The notes beneath the pieces were generated by a model. That model made no database searches. It was not told the origin of the DNA and was given only the letters and a program-made list of their open reading frames with translations. Below are positions 1 through 8,990 of a stretch of DNA of 36,872 nucleotides, piece by piece (positions within the stretch are counted from its first letter, which is position 1; every line of letters begins with the position of its first letter). The position numbers and the translations under genes were made by a program. Origin of the DNA: DYRB01 sp963802205 (GTDB lineage Bacteria; Pseudomonadota; Gammaproteobacteria; Chromatiales; Chromatiaceae); NCBI GenBank assembly GCA_963802205.1, contig CAWDHW010000035.1, positions 1-36,872 on the forward strand. Direction: 5' to 3'.

Positions 1-118
1 GCGACACGCCGAGGAACCCGCCGGGGAGCCATTCGGTCGGCCCGGCGTGGAAGACGAGCACGGCCAGCACGGCCAGACCCCGCAGGCCGTCGAGGCCCGG
101 CGCGTGGGGGATGCGCAC
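1..118 (-). CDS. Acyltransferase 3 (OafA/YrhL-like), N-terminal fragment
   Basis: Only the first 39 codons are present and the gene runs off the left edge. The readable protein begins MRIPHAPGLDGLRGLAVLAV and continues into a hydrophobic stretch with an FHAG motif and a GGFLGV motif. This is the standard opening of membrane acyltransferase-3 enzymes, which O-acylate cell-surface sugars: LDGLRG, a first transmembrane helix with the conserved His, then the GGFxGV turn. I chose a GTG start at 118 because it puts LDGLRG near residue 9, as is usual. A longer N-terminus cannot be excluded, since the upstream bases may contain frame errors like the rest of this segment. The gene is divergent from rnhB; the roughly 200 bases between them show nothing else I can name. 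Confidence 0.6.
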   Translation of the reverse strand, partial: MRIPHAPGLDGLRGLAVLAVLVFHAGPTEWLPGGFLGVS

Positions 119-320
119 TGGGCGCTGCGGCTGCGGGCGGCCGCGCCGGTCGCGGGCGTTGCGGGGCGTCGAGCGGCGGAGTTGTGGCCACAGGAGACCC
201 TGAGCGAGGCGCTGCGCAGGAGCGGAGTTGGGGCGCGGTCGAAGCAGATTGTTCCACGGCGGAGGACCGAAGAACGATCGTGGCTCGCCGCGGCCGGCCC
301 CGGCGGTAGGTTCTGGGCCG

Positions 321-1048
321 ATGCCGCCGGCCACCGCTCCCCAGCTGCGCAAGGCGCTCAAGCGCCGGGCGCCGGGGCTGGCGGTCGAGCGCGAGCTGTG
401 GGCCGCCGGCCACGACGTCGTGGTCGGCATCGACGAGGTGGGCCGGGGCGCGTGGGCCGGTCCGCTCACGATCGGCGCCGTCGTGCTGCCCGCAGGACCG
501 GCGGGTCAACAAGGTCCGCGACTCCAAGCAGCTCACCGAGCGCGAGCGTGAGGCGCTGTTCGACCGGATCGCCGAGTGGTGCGTGACGTGGGCGGTCGGC
601 CACGCCACCCAGGCAGGAGTGCGACGAGCTCGGCATGTCCGACGCCCAGCGCCTGGCGGCCCGCCGGGCGATCGAGGGCCTCGGCGTCGCGCCCGACCAG
701 GTCCTGATCGACGGCAAGTGGGACTTCGTCGGCGGCGGCGATCACGCCAGATGATCGTGAAGGGCGACGCCACCTGCCTGTCGATCGCGGCGGCGTCGAT
801 CCTGGCCAAGGTCACCCGCGACCGGATGATGCGGGCCGAGGCCGAGCACTACCCGGCCTACGACTTCGCGCGGAACAAGGGCTACCCGTGCCCCCGCCAC
901 AAGATGGCCCTGCAGGGCTCGGGCCCGTCCGCCATCCACCGCCGCACCTGGGCGTTCATGGACGACATCGCCGTGGACCGGCGTCGCCGTCCGCTACCAC
1001 CGCCCCGACCCCCAGGGCACCCTCTTCGACCCGGAGCTCCTCACGTGA
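321..1048 (+). pseudogene. rnhB: Ribonuclease HII, frame-broken
   Basis: RNase HII removes RNA from RNA-DNA hybrids in the cytoplasm. The conserved blocks appear in order: GIDEVGRGAWAGP (first catalytic Asp-Glu), VRDSKQLTERERE, LIDGKWDF, then VKGDATCLSIAAASILAKVT (another catalytic Asp and the SIAAASI helix), and the C-terminal NKGYPCPRHKMAL and GPSAIHRRTW. They sit in different frames. I place shifts near 490, 615, 748 and 970. Restoring them gives one protein of normal length starting at ATG 321 and ending PELLT at the TGA at 1046-1048. All catalytic blocks survive, so sequencing error is more likely than a dead gene. The stop overlaps the GTG start of the next gene. Confidence 0.8.
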
Positions 1049-2159
1049 CCGCTGTTGCCGCCGCCACCGCCTTGTTCGACGACCTCGCCGCCTTCGGCGA
1101 CGCCGCCGCCGACGGCGCCTCGTTCGATCCCGCCGCCATCGACCTGATCGCCGATGCCGGCCTCCACGGGGTGTCGGTGCCCAAGGCGGTCGGAGGGACC
1201 GAGCTGCCCCTGGTGGAGTCGGTCGAGGTGTGGGCGGAGATCGCCCGGGCCGACGGGTCGATCGGGTGGGTGGCCTTCGCCATGGACACCGCCCTGGCCT
1301 ACTTCGGGGCCTACCTGCCCGACGACGGCGTGGCCGAGCTGTTCGCCGACGGTCTGCCCCGGGTGGCGGGCCAGTTCGCACCCAACGGCACGGCGTCGGC
1401 CGACGGCGACGACTGGATCGTCGACGGCAGCTACCAGTTCGGCTCGGGCATCACCGTCGCGGATGTCGCCGGCTGCGGGTTCCTGGCCACGCCCCCGGGC
1501 GGCGGCGACCCCGCCTACCTCTTCGGGCTGCCTGCCCGTCGACGAGGTCGACCGACGGGCCAACTGGGACGTGCTCGGGCTCCGGGCGACCCGATCGGTG
1601 GACTACGAGCTGGCCGGCGCACGGGTGCCGCCCGCCACACCTTCGACTTCTTCGCGCCGGTGGTTCACCGTGGCGGCCCGGTCGCTCGCCTCGGCGTGCT
1701 CCCGCTCACCGCGGTGGGCCACGCCGCCTGGGCGCTCGGGGTCACCCGGCGGACCCTCGACGAGTGCTCGTGGCGGCCGGGCGCACCCGGATGGGCGCCG
1801 CCTCGTCCATCGGCGAATCCGACCACGGCCTGATCACCATCGCCGGGCTGGAGTCTCGCTACCGGGCCGGGCGGGCGTGGATCCACGAGGTGTGCGAGCA
1901 GGCCGAGGCCGAGTGCGCCGAGACCGGCGAGTTCCTGTCGGGACCCACCAGCGACCTGGTCCGCCAGGCGTGCGTGCACGTCAACCAGGAGGGGGCGGCG
2001 ATCGCACGCGACGCCTACCTGCTCGCCGGCACCGCCGCGCTGCGCGACGGGCTGCTGCAGCGGTGCTTCCGCGACCTGCACGCCGGGGCCCAGCACTTCT
2101 TCGCATCCAACGCCGCCAGCGTCGACTTCGCTCGATCGCTGCTGAACCAGGGGAACTGA
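1045..2159 (+). pseudogene. Acyl-CoA dehydrogenase-like flavoprotein (HsaA-type), frame-broken
   Basis: The protein begins at GTG 1045, overlapping the rnhB stop, and ends at TGA 2157-2159. The N-terminal half carries ADAGLHGVSVPKAVGGTELP and EVWAEIARADGSIGWV. This is the pattern of the acyl-CoA dehydrogenase superfamily branch that includes flavin-dependent monooxygenases such as HsaA/HpaB-like enzymes. The middle has NWDVLGLRATRSVDYELAGA, and the C-terminal helical part has RTRMGAASSIGESDHGLITI and an AGTAALRDG segment. Frame changes fall near 1,530, 1,630 and 1,760. The substrate cannot be told. Neighbouring short-chain and acyl-CoA dehydrogenases suggest lipid, steroid or aromatic acid breakdown, which is inference. 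Confidence 0.65.
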
Positions 2160-2160
2160 G

Positions 2161-3022
2161 ATGGACGACTTCACCGGCGCACGCGCCGTCATCACCGGCG
2201 GAGCGAGCGGCATCGGCCTCGCGCTGGCGGCCACCCTGTTGCACGACGGGGCCTCGGCGGTGGTGCTGGCCGACGTCGAGCAGGGGGCGCTCGACGACGC
2301 CGTGGCGTCGCTGGCCGACCTGGGCCTGGGCCGCGTCCTGGGAGCGGTGTGCGACGTCACCGACCCCGCGGCCATGGAGTCGCTGGCCGCCACCACCTGG
2401 GACGAGCTGGGCGGGGTCGAGGTCCTCTGCCTGAACGCCGGGGTGTTCGCCGGCGGCTACTCGTGGGAGACCACCCTCGACGACTGGGATTGGGTCCTGG
2501 GCGTCAACCTGCGGGGCATGATCCACGGGATCCGCTCGTTCGTGCCCCGCATGATCGAGGCCGGGGTGCCGTGCCACGTGCTCGGCACGGCGTCGATCGC
2601 CGGGATCGTCGCCGCACCGGCATCTGCCGTGTACTGCACCTCGAAGTTCGCGGCGGTCGGGCTCATGGAGAGCCTGCAGCACGACCTGGCCCTCGCCGGT
2701 GCGTCCCACGTCGCCACCTCGGTGATCTGCCCGGGCATGGTCGCGACCAACATCGACCACGGCGACCGCAACCGACCGGCCGTGTTGGCGGAGCGCACCG
2801 ACACCGAGGCCTCCAACCTGGCCGGCACCGCCATCGTCGACACGTTGGGCAGCGATGCCGCCCTCGACCCCCGGGTGGGGGCGCGCCACGCCCTCGACCA
2901 GGCCCGGACCGGACGCTTCTACGTCACCACCCACGAGGGCGACCTGGTGGGAGCGCCTGGTCGGCAACGAGAACGAGGATCGGCTCGCCGGCCGGCCGCC
3001 GCGCTTCCAGATGTACGAGTAG
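2161..3022 (+). pseudogene. Short-chain dehydrogenase/reductase, one late frameshift
   Basis: This is an NAD(P)-dependent oxidoreductase with a Rossmann fold. The nucleotide-binding TGGASGIG lies at residues 12-19, followed by a CDVTD segment, the NAG motif in LCLNAGVF, a catalytic Ser in GTASIAG and the YxxxK pair in AVYCTSKFAAVG. Codons 1 to about 262 are intact. After HEGDLVG the frame changes near 2,947, and the true C-terminus WERLVGNENEDRLAGRPP continues to the TAG at 3020-3022. The frame that stays open beyond this point is a shadow of the neighbouring minus-strand gene. It starts two bases after the preceding flavoprotein and probably shares its operon. The substrate is unknown. Confidence 0.75.
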
Positions 3023-3027
3023 CCGCC

Positions 3028-4296
3028 TCAGGCCTTGGCGAGGTCCTTGAAGGGGGTCGTCGAGTCGATGCCGGGGTCCTTGGGCAGGCCGAGCACCCGC
3101 TCGCCGACGATGTTGCGCATGCACCTCGTCGGTGCCGCCGGCGACGCGCATGCCGGGCACGCCGCAGCAGGATCTGTGCCAGGCGTAGGTGCCCCACTCG
3201 CCGCTGTCGGCGATCAGGCGGGGCCCGAGCACCTTGGCCACGAACTCGGCGGTGGCCTGCAGGTTGTTGGTGAGCGCCAGCTTGGCGATCGACATCTCGG
3301 GACCGGGCAGCTGGCCGGCCTGGATCTTGTCCAGCGCCCGCTGGTTGTTGTACTTGGCCACCTGGAAGCTGGTGTAGAGCCGTCGGCCAGCTCGTCGCGC
3401 AGCACCGGGTCGTCGGCGAGGCCGAAGTGGCGCATCATCTCGATGAGGCGGGTGACGCTGACCAGGCCCATGCCGCCGCCGCCGCCGCCGCGCGCCGATC
3501 GAGGCCCGCTCGTTCATGAGCGTGGTGAGCGCGACGGTCCAGCCCTCGTTGACGTCGCCGAGGCGGTGGGAGTCGGGGACGCGGACCTCGTCGAAGAACA
3601 CCTCGTTGAACGCGGCGCCGCCGGTCATCTGGCGCAGCGGCCGGATCTCGACGCCGGGGGCGTGCATGTCGACGACGAACCCGGTGAGGCCCTTGTGCTT
3701 GGGCAGGTCGGGGTCGGTGCGGCAGATGATCTCGCCGATGTCGCTGTAGTGCGCGCCCGAGGTCCACACCTTCTGGCCGGTGACGATCCACTCGTCGCCG
3801 TCGCGCTCGGCCTTGGTCTGGAGGCCGGCCAGGTCCGACCCGGCGCCGGGCTCGCTGAACAGCTGGCAGCCGACGAGGTCGCCGCGGTACATCTCGCGGC
3901 AGGTACGCTCCTGCACCTCGGCGGTGGCGTGGGCGAGGATCGTCGGCGCGACCATGCCGAGCCCGATGCCGAAGACGCTCTGGTCGGGGACCTCGTACTG
4001 CGCCTCGAGCGAGTCGTAGGCCCGCTCGTAGGCCGCGGGCAGCGCCCGGCCGCCGAACTGCTCGGGGCCGGTGATCCACCCGAAGCCGTCGTCGAACCGC
4101 TTGGCCCGCCACGCCTTGGCCTCGGCGAGCTCGCGCTGCCTCGGCGTCGCGGTCCTTCTCGTCGAACATGCCGACGTCGTCGGCGCCCTCGCCCCAGACG
4201 AACTCGGCTGGCCTCGGGCGTGGCGCGCTCGGCGTTGGCCTCGAGGAAGGCTCGTCGGCCTCGGCGCGTGAACTCCTCGAGGGTGAGGTCGGCCAT
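3028..4296 (-). pseudogene. Acyl-CoA dehydrogenase, frame-broken
   Basis: This is a FadE-type flavoenzyme that would oxidise an acyl-CoA thioester. It starts at ATG 4296 (MADLTLEEFTRRGRRAFLEA). Family blocks follow: GFGWITGPEQFGGRALPAAY, LFSEPGAGSDLAGLQTKAER (FAD-binding), WIVTGQKVWTSGAHY, MTGGAAFNEVFFDEVRVPDS, LTNNLQATAEF and the C-terminal GLPKDPGIDSTTPFKDLAKA ending at 3028. At least five frame changes are needed, in the regions near 4210, 4140, 3490, 3380 and 3135. One lies in a CCG-repeat run at about 3470-3490, a typical place for sequencing slips. It is convergent with the short-chain dehydrogenase, with 5 bases between the stops. Confidence 0.75.
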
Positions 4297-4407
4297 GTCG
4301 ACCCCCGTGTCGTGCGTCGTCCGGTATGGATGTAGCGGTCAGGTAGCCGCCCAGACGCTGCCGGGTATGCGCGGTAGCCGCCCATCGGCGCGCTGATCCC
4401 GGTTGCC

Positions 4408-4700
4408 GTGTTCTGCGGCCTCACCCTGCTCATCTGGGGCAACCGCATCTGGCTGGCCTGGACCAACGACGACGACACGCTCGGCGAGAAGCTCCTGTGG
4501 TCGCTGCCCATCACGCTCTTCGTGATCGTGTCGGCTGTGGTGCTGGCGGCCATGGTGGCGGGCGTGGATCGCCGGTCGAGGTGGTTCGTGGTGACCGTCA
4601 GGGTCTTCGCGGTCGCCACCATCGCCTACTGGGTGATCCGCATGCCGATGATCGCCGTCAACGACCACGACCTGTCGGCGTCGGAGGAGGGCGCGGACAG
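4408..4700 (+). CDS. Small membrane protein, cut at the chimeric join
   Basis: From GTG 4408 the protein shows three hydrophobic helices: the first roughly residues 1-18 (FCGLTLLIWGNRIWLAW), the second around LLWSLPITLFVIVSAVVLAA, the third around VFAVATIAYWVIR. An acidic stretch follows. I do not recognise a named family. The true start may lie upstream: the frame is open back to a stop at 4375 and a frame error here is plausible. The sequence stops making sense near 4,700, where the opposite strand becomes a TPR gene of another organism. The frame stays open to 5469 only by chance across foreign DNA, so the downstream part should not be treated as protein. Confidence 0.4.
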
Positions 4701-4712
4701 CGCCCAGGCCGT
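4689..4712. other. Probable chimeric junction between two genomes
   Basis: Left of this point the coding sense is on the plus strand and actinobacterial in style; right of it the coding sense is on the minus strand and belongs to a TPR protein. Neither protein reads sensibly across. The exact spot holds a perfect 6-base inverted repeat, GGGCGC at 4689-4694 and GCGCCC at 4700-4705, with a 5-base loop. Frame errors are dense to the left and almost absent to the right. I infer a false join, with the breakpoint uncertain by some tens of bases. Confidence 0.7.
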
Positions 4713-5043
4713 ACCATGCGCGGTCGAAACGCGGCCTCAGGCGCGCGGCCTCGCGAAAGGCCGCGACGGCTTCATCCAACCGTTGACGCTGGTCGCAGAA
4801 ATACCCGAGGTTGAACCAGGCATCGGCATTTCCCGGGTCGATCCGCAACGTCTCCCTGAACCAGTACTCCGCCTCGTCATCACGCGAAATGGCGGCCAGC
4901 AGATAGGCAAGTCGATGGGTAGCGCGCAGGAAGACCGGATCGCAGGCCAACGCCGCGCGGTACTCGTCGATCGCTTGCAGGGGGTGCTTGCGGCGCTGGA
5001 ACATCGCGCCGCGCAGGTAATGGCGCCAGGCTTCAAAGTTCAT
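4706..5043 (-). CDS. TPR-repeat protein, C-terminus lost at the join
   Basis: Starting at ATG 5043 (MNFEAWRHYLRGAMFQRRKH), the protein has about three tetratricopeptide repeats. Clear units are QAIDEYRAALACDPVFLRAT, DEAEYWFRETLRIDPGNADA and LDEAVAAFREAARLRPRFDR. Such repeats form helical scaffolds for protein binding, and no enzymatic role is implied. Short TPR proteins with this kind of opening are, from memory, familiar in purple sulfur bacteria. The reading becomes meaningless after AWYGLG near 4,705, so the end is missing. An in-frame start further upstream (5133) is possible but adds a segment with no TPR character. Confidence 0.6.
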
Positions 5044-5188
5044 GTGTGGTCTGGGGCAATAGAGGTTCCTGGGACTGACCCACGCAAAGACCGCTTCCCT
5101 CTGGGTTCCGGTGACCCCAGATGCAGGCGCCAAGCGTGGATCGCCATGAATGGCCGGCTTTGGACTGGATCCTTCGTTGGGGCAGGAG

Positions 5189-6010
5189 TCAGTACACCGG
5201 CTTCGTGCCCACCACCGTGTAAGCCGTCAGTGCGCACAGAAAGCCGCCGGACCGACTTTGGGCCTGGACGTCCGACAGCCAATCGTCAGCCACCACGGGT
5301 GCGAGGCGGCCGGTCGCCACCGCGTGTGCGAGGGTCTGGCGCAGGTTGTAGACGCGATCCGACATCTCAAAATCGGTCAGCACGGACACGGACGGCTCCA
5401 GCACCACCTGTTGCAGTCCAGCCTCCAGAAAGAATAGTTTCAGGTACCTGCCGATCCAGGGGTTGGTGAAGGATTCCTCCCAGGCGGCGGCAATGATCTT
5501 CGTCGCCTCCTCATTGCGACCGCTCAGGGAGAAGGTTCCCCAGTCGTTGTCATAGGCAAGCAATGCGCCGCCAGGCTTGAGGACGCGCACCAGTTCACGA
5601 ACGGCCTGGCGGGGGCTGGCGATGTGCTGCAAGGTCCGGTCAACCCGGCAGCGGTCAAGGCACTCATCTCTGAACGGCAGTTGGCGCGCATCCGCCTTGG
5701 CAAACCGGACGCGCAGACCGGTGGGGAGGCGGCCCACCGCTTCCGAAATCAATCGCGCACTGGCGTCAACGCCCAAGACGAGGCCGCCCGGGCCGACACG
5801 CGCCGCCATCCTGAAGGCATCGTCGCCCAGGCCGCAGCCAAGGTCCAGCACCGACAGGCCGGCAGACAGGTTGAGCAGTTCGTAACTGCGCTCCTTGTAT
5901 TGGCGGAAATAGGGTAGGGAGTCAAGCAACGAGAGACACTGCCGATAGGCCCCGGCGTCGTCGCGACTGTCCACATCGGGAAATCCCGTCGCCAGATACT
6001 CCTGACTCAT
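5189..6010 (-). CDS. SAM-dependent methyltransferase (UbiE/class I type)
   Basis: A 273-residue soluble protein with a class I methyltransferase fold. Motif I, VLDLGCGLGDDA, begins near residue 54 and binds S-adenosylmethionine. LGVDASARLI follows (acidic motif II), then AKADARQLPFRDECLDRCRV (motif III region) and the post-motif RVLKPGGALLAYDNDW. The tail, residues about 185-273, is less conserved and probably binds the substrate. The family methylates quinones, sterols and many small molecules, so the substrate cannot be assigned. The gene lies 146 bases upstream of the truncated TPR gene on the same strand and may share a transcript with it. Confidence 0.8.
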   Translation of the reverse strand: MSQEYLATGFPDVDSRDDAGAYRQCLSLLDSLPYFRQYKERSYELLNLSAGLSVLDLGCGLGDDAFRMAARVGPGGLVLGVDASARLISEAVGRLPTGLRVRFAKADARQLPFRDECLDRCRVDRTLQHIASPRQAVRELVRVLKPGGALLAYDNDWGTFSLSGRNEEATKIIAAAWEESFTNPWIGRYLKLFFLEAGLQQVVLEPSVSVLTDFEMSDRVYNLRQTLAHAVATGRLAPVVADDWLSDVQAQSRSGGFLCALTAYTVVGTKPVY

Positions 6011-6204
6011 GGGCGCTCACCTGAAACACAAGTGTGCCCGGGTAGCCGAGGTACCCGAGTTAATGGATCTCGCACCGCCATTACCGCCGCTCCCTCCGGC
6101 GCCGCCCAGTCCACCGGTTCCGCCCTCGCTCGTGGCACTGATATCCGAGGATTCCGGACCGCTGGTGGCGATCGCACCGCTCAGGAAGCGGACAGTGACG
6201 GCGA

Positions 6205-6717
6205 TCAGGGTTGGATTTGCAGGTAGCCATCCTGGACCAGTTGGATGATGCGCAGATTGGCGGCCGTAACGACTTTCACCCCCGGCAACAAGTCCGCATT
6301 GGTCCAGCCGTTGCCACGGGCGGTCACGGCACAGAGCTCGAAGCGCACACCCTTTTCCTGCAGGGCTGCAATCATCGCCTTGTAGGGGTTTCCGCGCGGT
6401 GTATGGCGGACCGCGTTATAGCGCACGTCATCCAGAAGCATGTACCCGGCCTCGCCGTGGAAGATGGCGACCATGCTCTGCTGGGTCTTCGCCTGGACAA
6501 AATCCTCGTGCATGATGGTCATGTAATTGAGGCCAGTCGGGTTGTCCCCCTCAAAGGCCAGGTGATCCATATTGAACACCACGCGGGCCTCCTTCAGGAC
6601 CACGGGAACGTCGATCTGGAGCGTCGCGGTCGCCGCCTCCGCGGCTGGGAGTAGCGATGGGGCACCGAGCACCAGCACGCCAGACAGAAGCCCAAGGTAG
6701 AACGGAATGGTCTTCAC
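6205..6717 (-). CDS. Exported DsrE-family-like protein
   Basis: 170 residues from GTG 6717. This start has a good ribosome site, AGGAGA, seven bases upstream, and directly yields a signal peptide (MKTIPFYLGLLSGVLVLGAP, cleavage probably after AAEA near residue 28). The mature part resembles small DsrE/DsrF-like domain proteins: KARVVFNMDHLAF-type opening strand, NPYKAMIAALQEKGVRFELC with a single Cys, and LLPGVKVVTAANLRIIQLVQ. DsrE relatives move sulfur or bind small ligands, and exported single-domain versions are common in sulfur bacteria with unproven function. The family assignment is from pattern memory. A dyad 47 bases upstream may control it. Confidence 0.65.
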   Translation of the reverse strand: MKTIPFYLGLLSGVLVLGAPSLLPAAEAATATLQIDVPVVLKEARVVFNMDHLAFEGDNPTGLNYMTIMHEDFVQAKTQQSMVAIFHGEAGYMLLDDVRYNAVRHTPRGNPYKAMIAALQEKGVRFELCAVTARGNGWTNADLLPGVKVVTAANLRIIQLVQDGYLQIQP

Positions 6718-6763
6718 GAACGAGTCTCCTCTTCTGCAGTTTGCCAACGCAATTCGACGATAC

Positions 6764-6787
6764 CACAAGAAGATACCGAGTCTTGTG
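6764..6787. promoter_or_regulatory. Dyad upstream of the DsrE-like gene
   Basis: A perfect 7-base inverted repeat, CACAAGA at 6764-6770 and TCTTGTG at 6781-6787, has a 10-base spacer. It lies 47 bases upstream of the GTG start of the minus-strand DsrE-like gene. Position and symmetry suit a dimeric regulator site. The rest of the gap up to the tsdBA start at 7123 holds no gene I can support. Confidence 0.3.
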
Positions 6788-7122
6788 ACCGAGAAAGAGG
6801 GCAATGCTCCAGCCACCCGTTCCGGGGGGTTGCCACCCTGGTGGATGGCATGGCACAAGAGTACGGCATTGATGTTGCGGCCCCGGAGCGTGAGCGCTTC
6901 GCGACACGCGACGGGCCTCCGCTGGCCGGGTTCACTCCCAGGCTATCTGTTGACGACCACGGGTGACCAGTGGCCAGATAACCGATCCTGCACTATGACG
7001 TGGCCTTGGTCCCACGCTGGGATTAGGTGCTGAGCAACCTTGATTGTCGCGCCGACGAGGGCGCTGTCTGCTCGTGCGAACCAGACCCACCCCATCCTTG
7101 CGGCGTTGATGGAGCCCTAGAC

Positions 7123-8766
7123 ATGCCAAACGAGAGCGTACTCCAACCATCCTGGCTGGCCCTGATCGCTCTGCTCGCCCTGCCGGCCGCGGCGGACGAC
7201 CCTGGGGCGCGAATCGCAACCCAAGGGACACCTGGGGGAACCGTGGCCTGCGCGACCTGCCACGGCCACAACGGCGGCGGTGACGAGGGGGGCGCCTTCC
7301 CCCGCTTGGCCGGGCTAAACGCGGGTTACCTGGCCCGGCAACTCCGCGCCTTCCGGGACGGCGGTCGGGACAACCCCGTCATGAGCCCAATGGCACAACC
7401 CCTGACCGATACCGAGGTCGCTGCGGTGTCGGCCTACTATGCCGCGCTCCCTGCCACTTCCAACGCCAAACCCCCGATGGACCTGTCAACGGCCGTCGGC
7501 GGGGTCCTCGCGACCGAAGGGGACTGGACCAATCGATCCCTACCGGCCTGCGCCCAGTGTCACGCACGTGACGGCCTCGGTGCCGGGGAGGCCTTCCCGG
7601 CCTTGGCCGGCCAGGTTTACTCCTACATCCTGGGCCAGCTCGACGCATGGGTCAGGGGCAAGCGGACCTCAGACCCCCATGGACTCATGAGTCCAATCGC
7701 AGCGCGGTTGAGTCTGGATGAGGCCAAGTCTGTGGCTGCCTACTATGCCGGCATGGCGGTCGAGCCTGCACAAGCCTCAGGGGCCAGGCAAGGGCCTGGA
7801 GTGCCGACCGGCTCCGCCCATCCAGGTCAGCCAGGGGCCGGTCCGGCCGAGACCCAAGCCGCCGCGACCAGTCCCGCCGACCCTCCCCGCGACCACGGCC
7901 CAGTGGATCCTGGCCGCCCCCAGGGGGCAGAGGGCCTGTTTCAGCCGCCCACACGCGGCACAGCCCCGAATGACCGCATGGGCACGGCAATCCGACTGGG
8001 TGAGGCGGTCTTCGTCGGGACCTTTTCGCACCCGGAATCGGCGAGGTATGTTGGCAACACCCAAACCTGCGAGGGGTGCCACCTGGATGCCGGGCGCTTG
8101 GCGGGCGCGGCCCCCATGTGGGCCGCCTGGGTCGCCTATCCCGCCTTCCGCAGCAAGGATCAGCGCATCGACACCATCGTAGAGCGTATCCAGGGGTGTT
8201 TCACCTATTCGATGAATGCCCAGGGATCCGCCGTCGGGCACGCCCCAGAGGCCGACAGCGAGACCCTGGTCGCGCTGCAGAGCTACATCTACTGGCTCGC
8301 CACCGGAGCACCCACGGGGGATGGTCGAATGCCGGGGCGCGGCTATCCGACCATCGATCCAACACCCCAAGGCTTCGATCCGGACCGTGGCGCTCTGGTC
8401 TACCGAACGGTTTGCGCCGTCTGCCACGGCAGCGGCGGTCAGGGCACCTGGGTGCGCGGGGAGTTGCTCTTCCCGCCCCTCTGGGGTCCCCAGTCCTACA
8501 ACTGGGGTGCCGGCATGCACCGCATCGACACCGCCGCCGCCTACATCAGGCACAACATGCCGCTGGGGCCTGCCCAACGCCTGAGCGATCAGGACGCCTG
8601 GGATGTGGCCGCCTTCATCAATGCCCAGGAGCGTCCCCAGGACCCGCGCTTCAACGGTAACCTGGCGGAGACGGCGCGGCTCTACCACACCGGTCACTAC
8701 GACTACTACGGCAAGCGCTTGAGGCCGGATGGGACGCCCATGGGTGATGATCCAGCGGGGCGCTGA
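7123..8766 (+). CDS. tsdA: TsdBA fusion: thiosulfate dehydrogenase/tetrathionate reductase, four c-type haems
   Basis: 547 residues from ATG 7123, with GGAG eight bases upstream. A signal peptide (LALIALLALPAAA) points to the periplasm. The N-terminal half is a di-haem cytochrome c4-like unit with CATCH at 43-47 and CAQCH at 143-147. A Pro/Gly/Ala-rich linker spans about 235-285. The C-terminal half matches TsdA: CEGCH at 316-320, then MWAAWVAYPAFR and ERIQGCFTYSMN with Cys359, and CAVCH at 431-435, followed by AGMHRIDTAAAYIRHNMPLG and DAWDVAAFINAQERPQ. In TsdA an active-site haem is ligated by His and Cys, and Cys359 is the matching residue. The family joins two thiosulfates to tetrathionate, and in some members the reverse. 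The TsdB part would pass electrons on. Natural TsdBA fusions are known in Chromatiaceae. Confidence 0.85.
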   Translation: MPNESVLQPSWLALIALLALPAAADDPGARIATQGTPGGTVACATCHGHNGGGDEGGAFPRLAGLNAGYLARQLRAFRDGGRDNPVMSPMAQPLTDTEVAAVSAYYAALPATSNAKPPMDLSTAVGGVLATEGDWTNRSLPACAQCHARDGLGAGEAFPALAGQVYSYILGQLDAWVRGKRTSDPHGLMSPIAARLSLDEAKSVAAYYAGMAVEPAQASGARQGPGVPTGSAHPGQPGAGPAETQAAATSPADPPRDHGPVDPGRPQGAEGLFQPPTRGTAPNDRMGTAIRLGEAVFVGTFSHPESARYVGNTQTCEGCHLDAGRLAGAAPMWAAWVAYPAFRSKDQRIDTIVERIQGCFTYSMNAQGSAVGHAPEADSETLVALQSYIYWLATGAPTGDGRMPGRGYPTIDPTPQGFDPDRGALVYRTVCAVCHGSGGQGTWVRGELLFPPLWGPQSYNWGAGMHRIDTAAAYIRHNMPLGPAQRLSDQDAWDVAAFINAQERPQDPRFNGNLAETARLYHTGHYDYYGKRLRPDGTPMGDDPAGR

Positions 8767-8775
8767 CGGTTTAAC

Positions 8776-8796
8776 CGCCAAGCTCCAGGTTTGGCG
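8776..8796 (+). terminator. Hairpin just after tsdBA
   Basis: CGCCAA at 8776-8781 pairs with TTGGCG at 8791-8796 around a 9-base loop, starting 10 bases after the tsdBA stop. No T-run follows, so intrinsic termination is doubtful. The remaining gap up to 8990 holds no gene I can support. Confidence 0.3.
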
Positions 8797-8990
8797 TGGT
8801 GCCGGAATGGGTCCTTGGCAATGCGCGGGATCTCTGTCTGCGGATCTCCCAGGGCGGTCACCGCCAAAGGCAGATGGCCGCCGAGGTCCGTTGTGAGCGT
8901 CGTGGCTTGGGCTTGGGGCGTCATAGTGGCCGGCATCATTGGCGGATGGCTGAGCCCTGACGAGACTGAATCCGCCTGCTACCGTTGGGG

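Noticed and set aside
4408..5469. A 353-codon plus-strand open frame
   Set aside because: It crosses the chimeric join. Only the first 100 or so codons look like protein; the rest is antisense to the TPR and methyltransferase genes.
6800..6815. Sigma-54-like spacing (TGGC-N7-TTGC) on the minus strand upstream of the DsrE-like gene
   Set aside because: Only the core dinucleotides fit; the surrounding consensus is poor and no activator gene is nearby.
8706..8939. 77-codon minus-strand frame after tsdBA
   Set aside because: It overlaps the end of tsdBA antisense, has no recognisable domain and no clear ribosome site.
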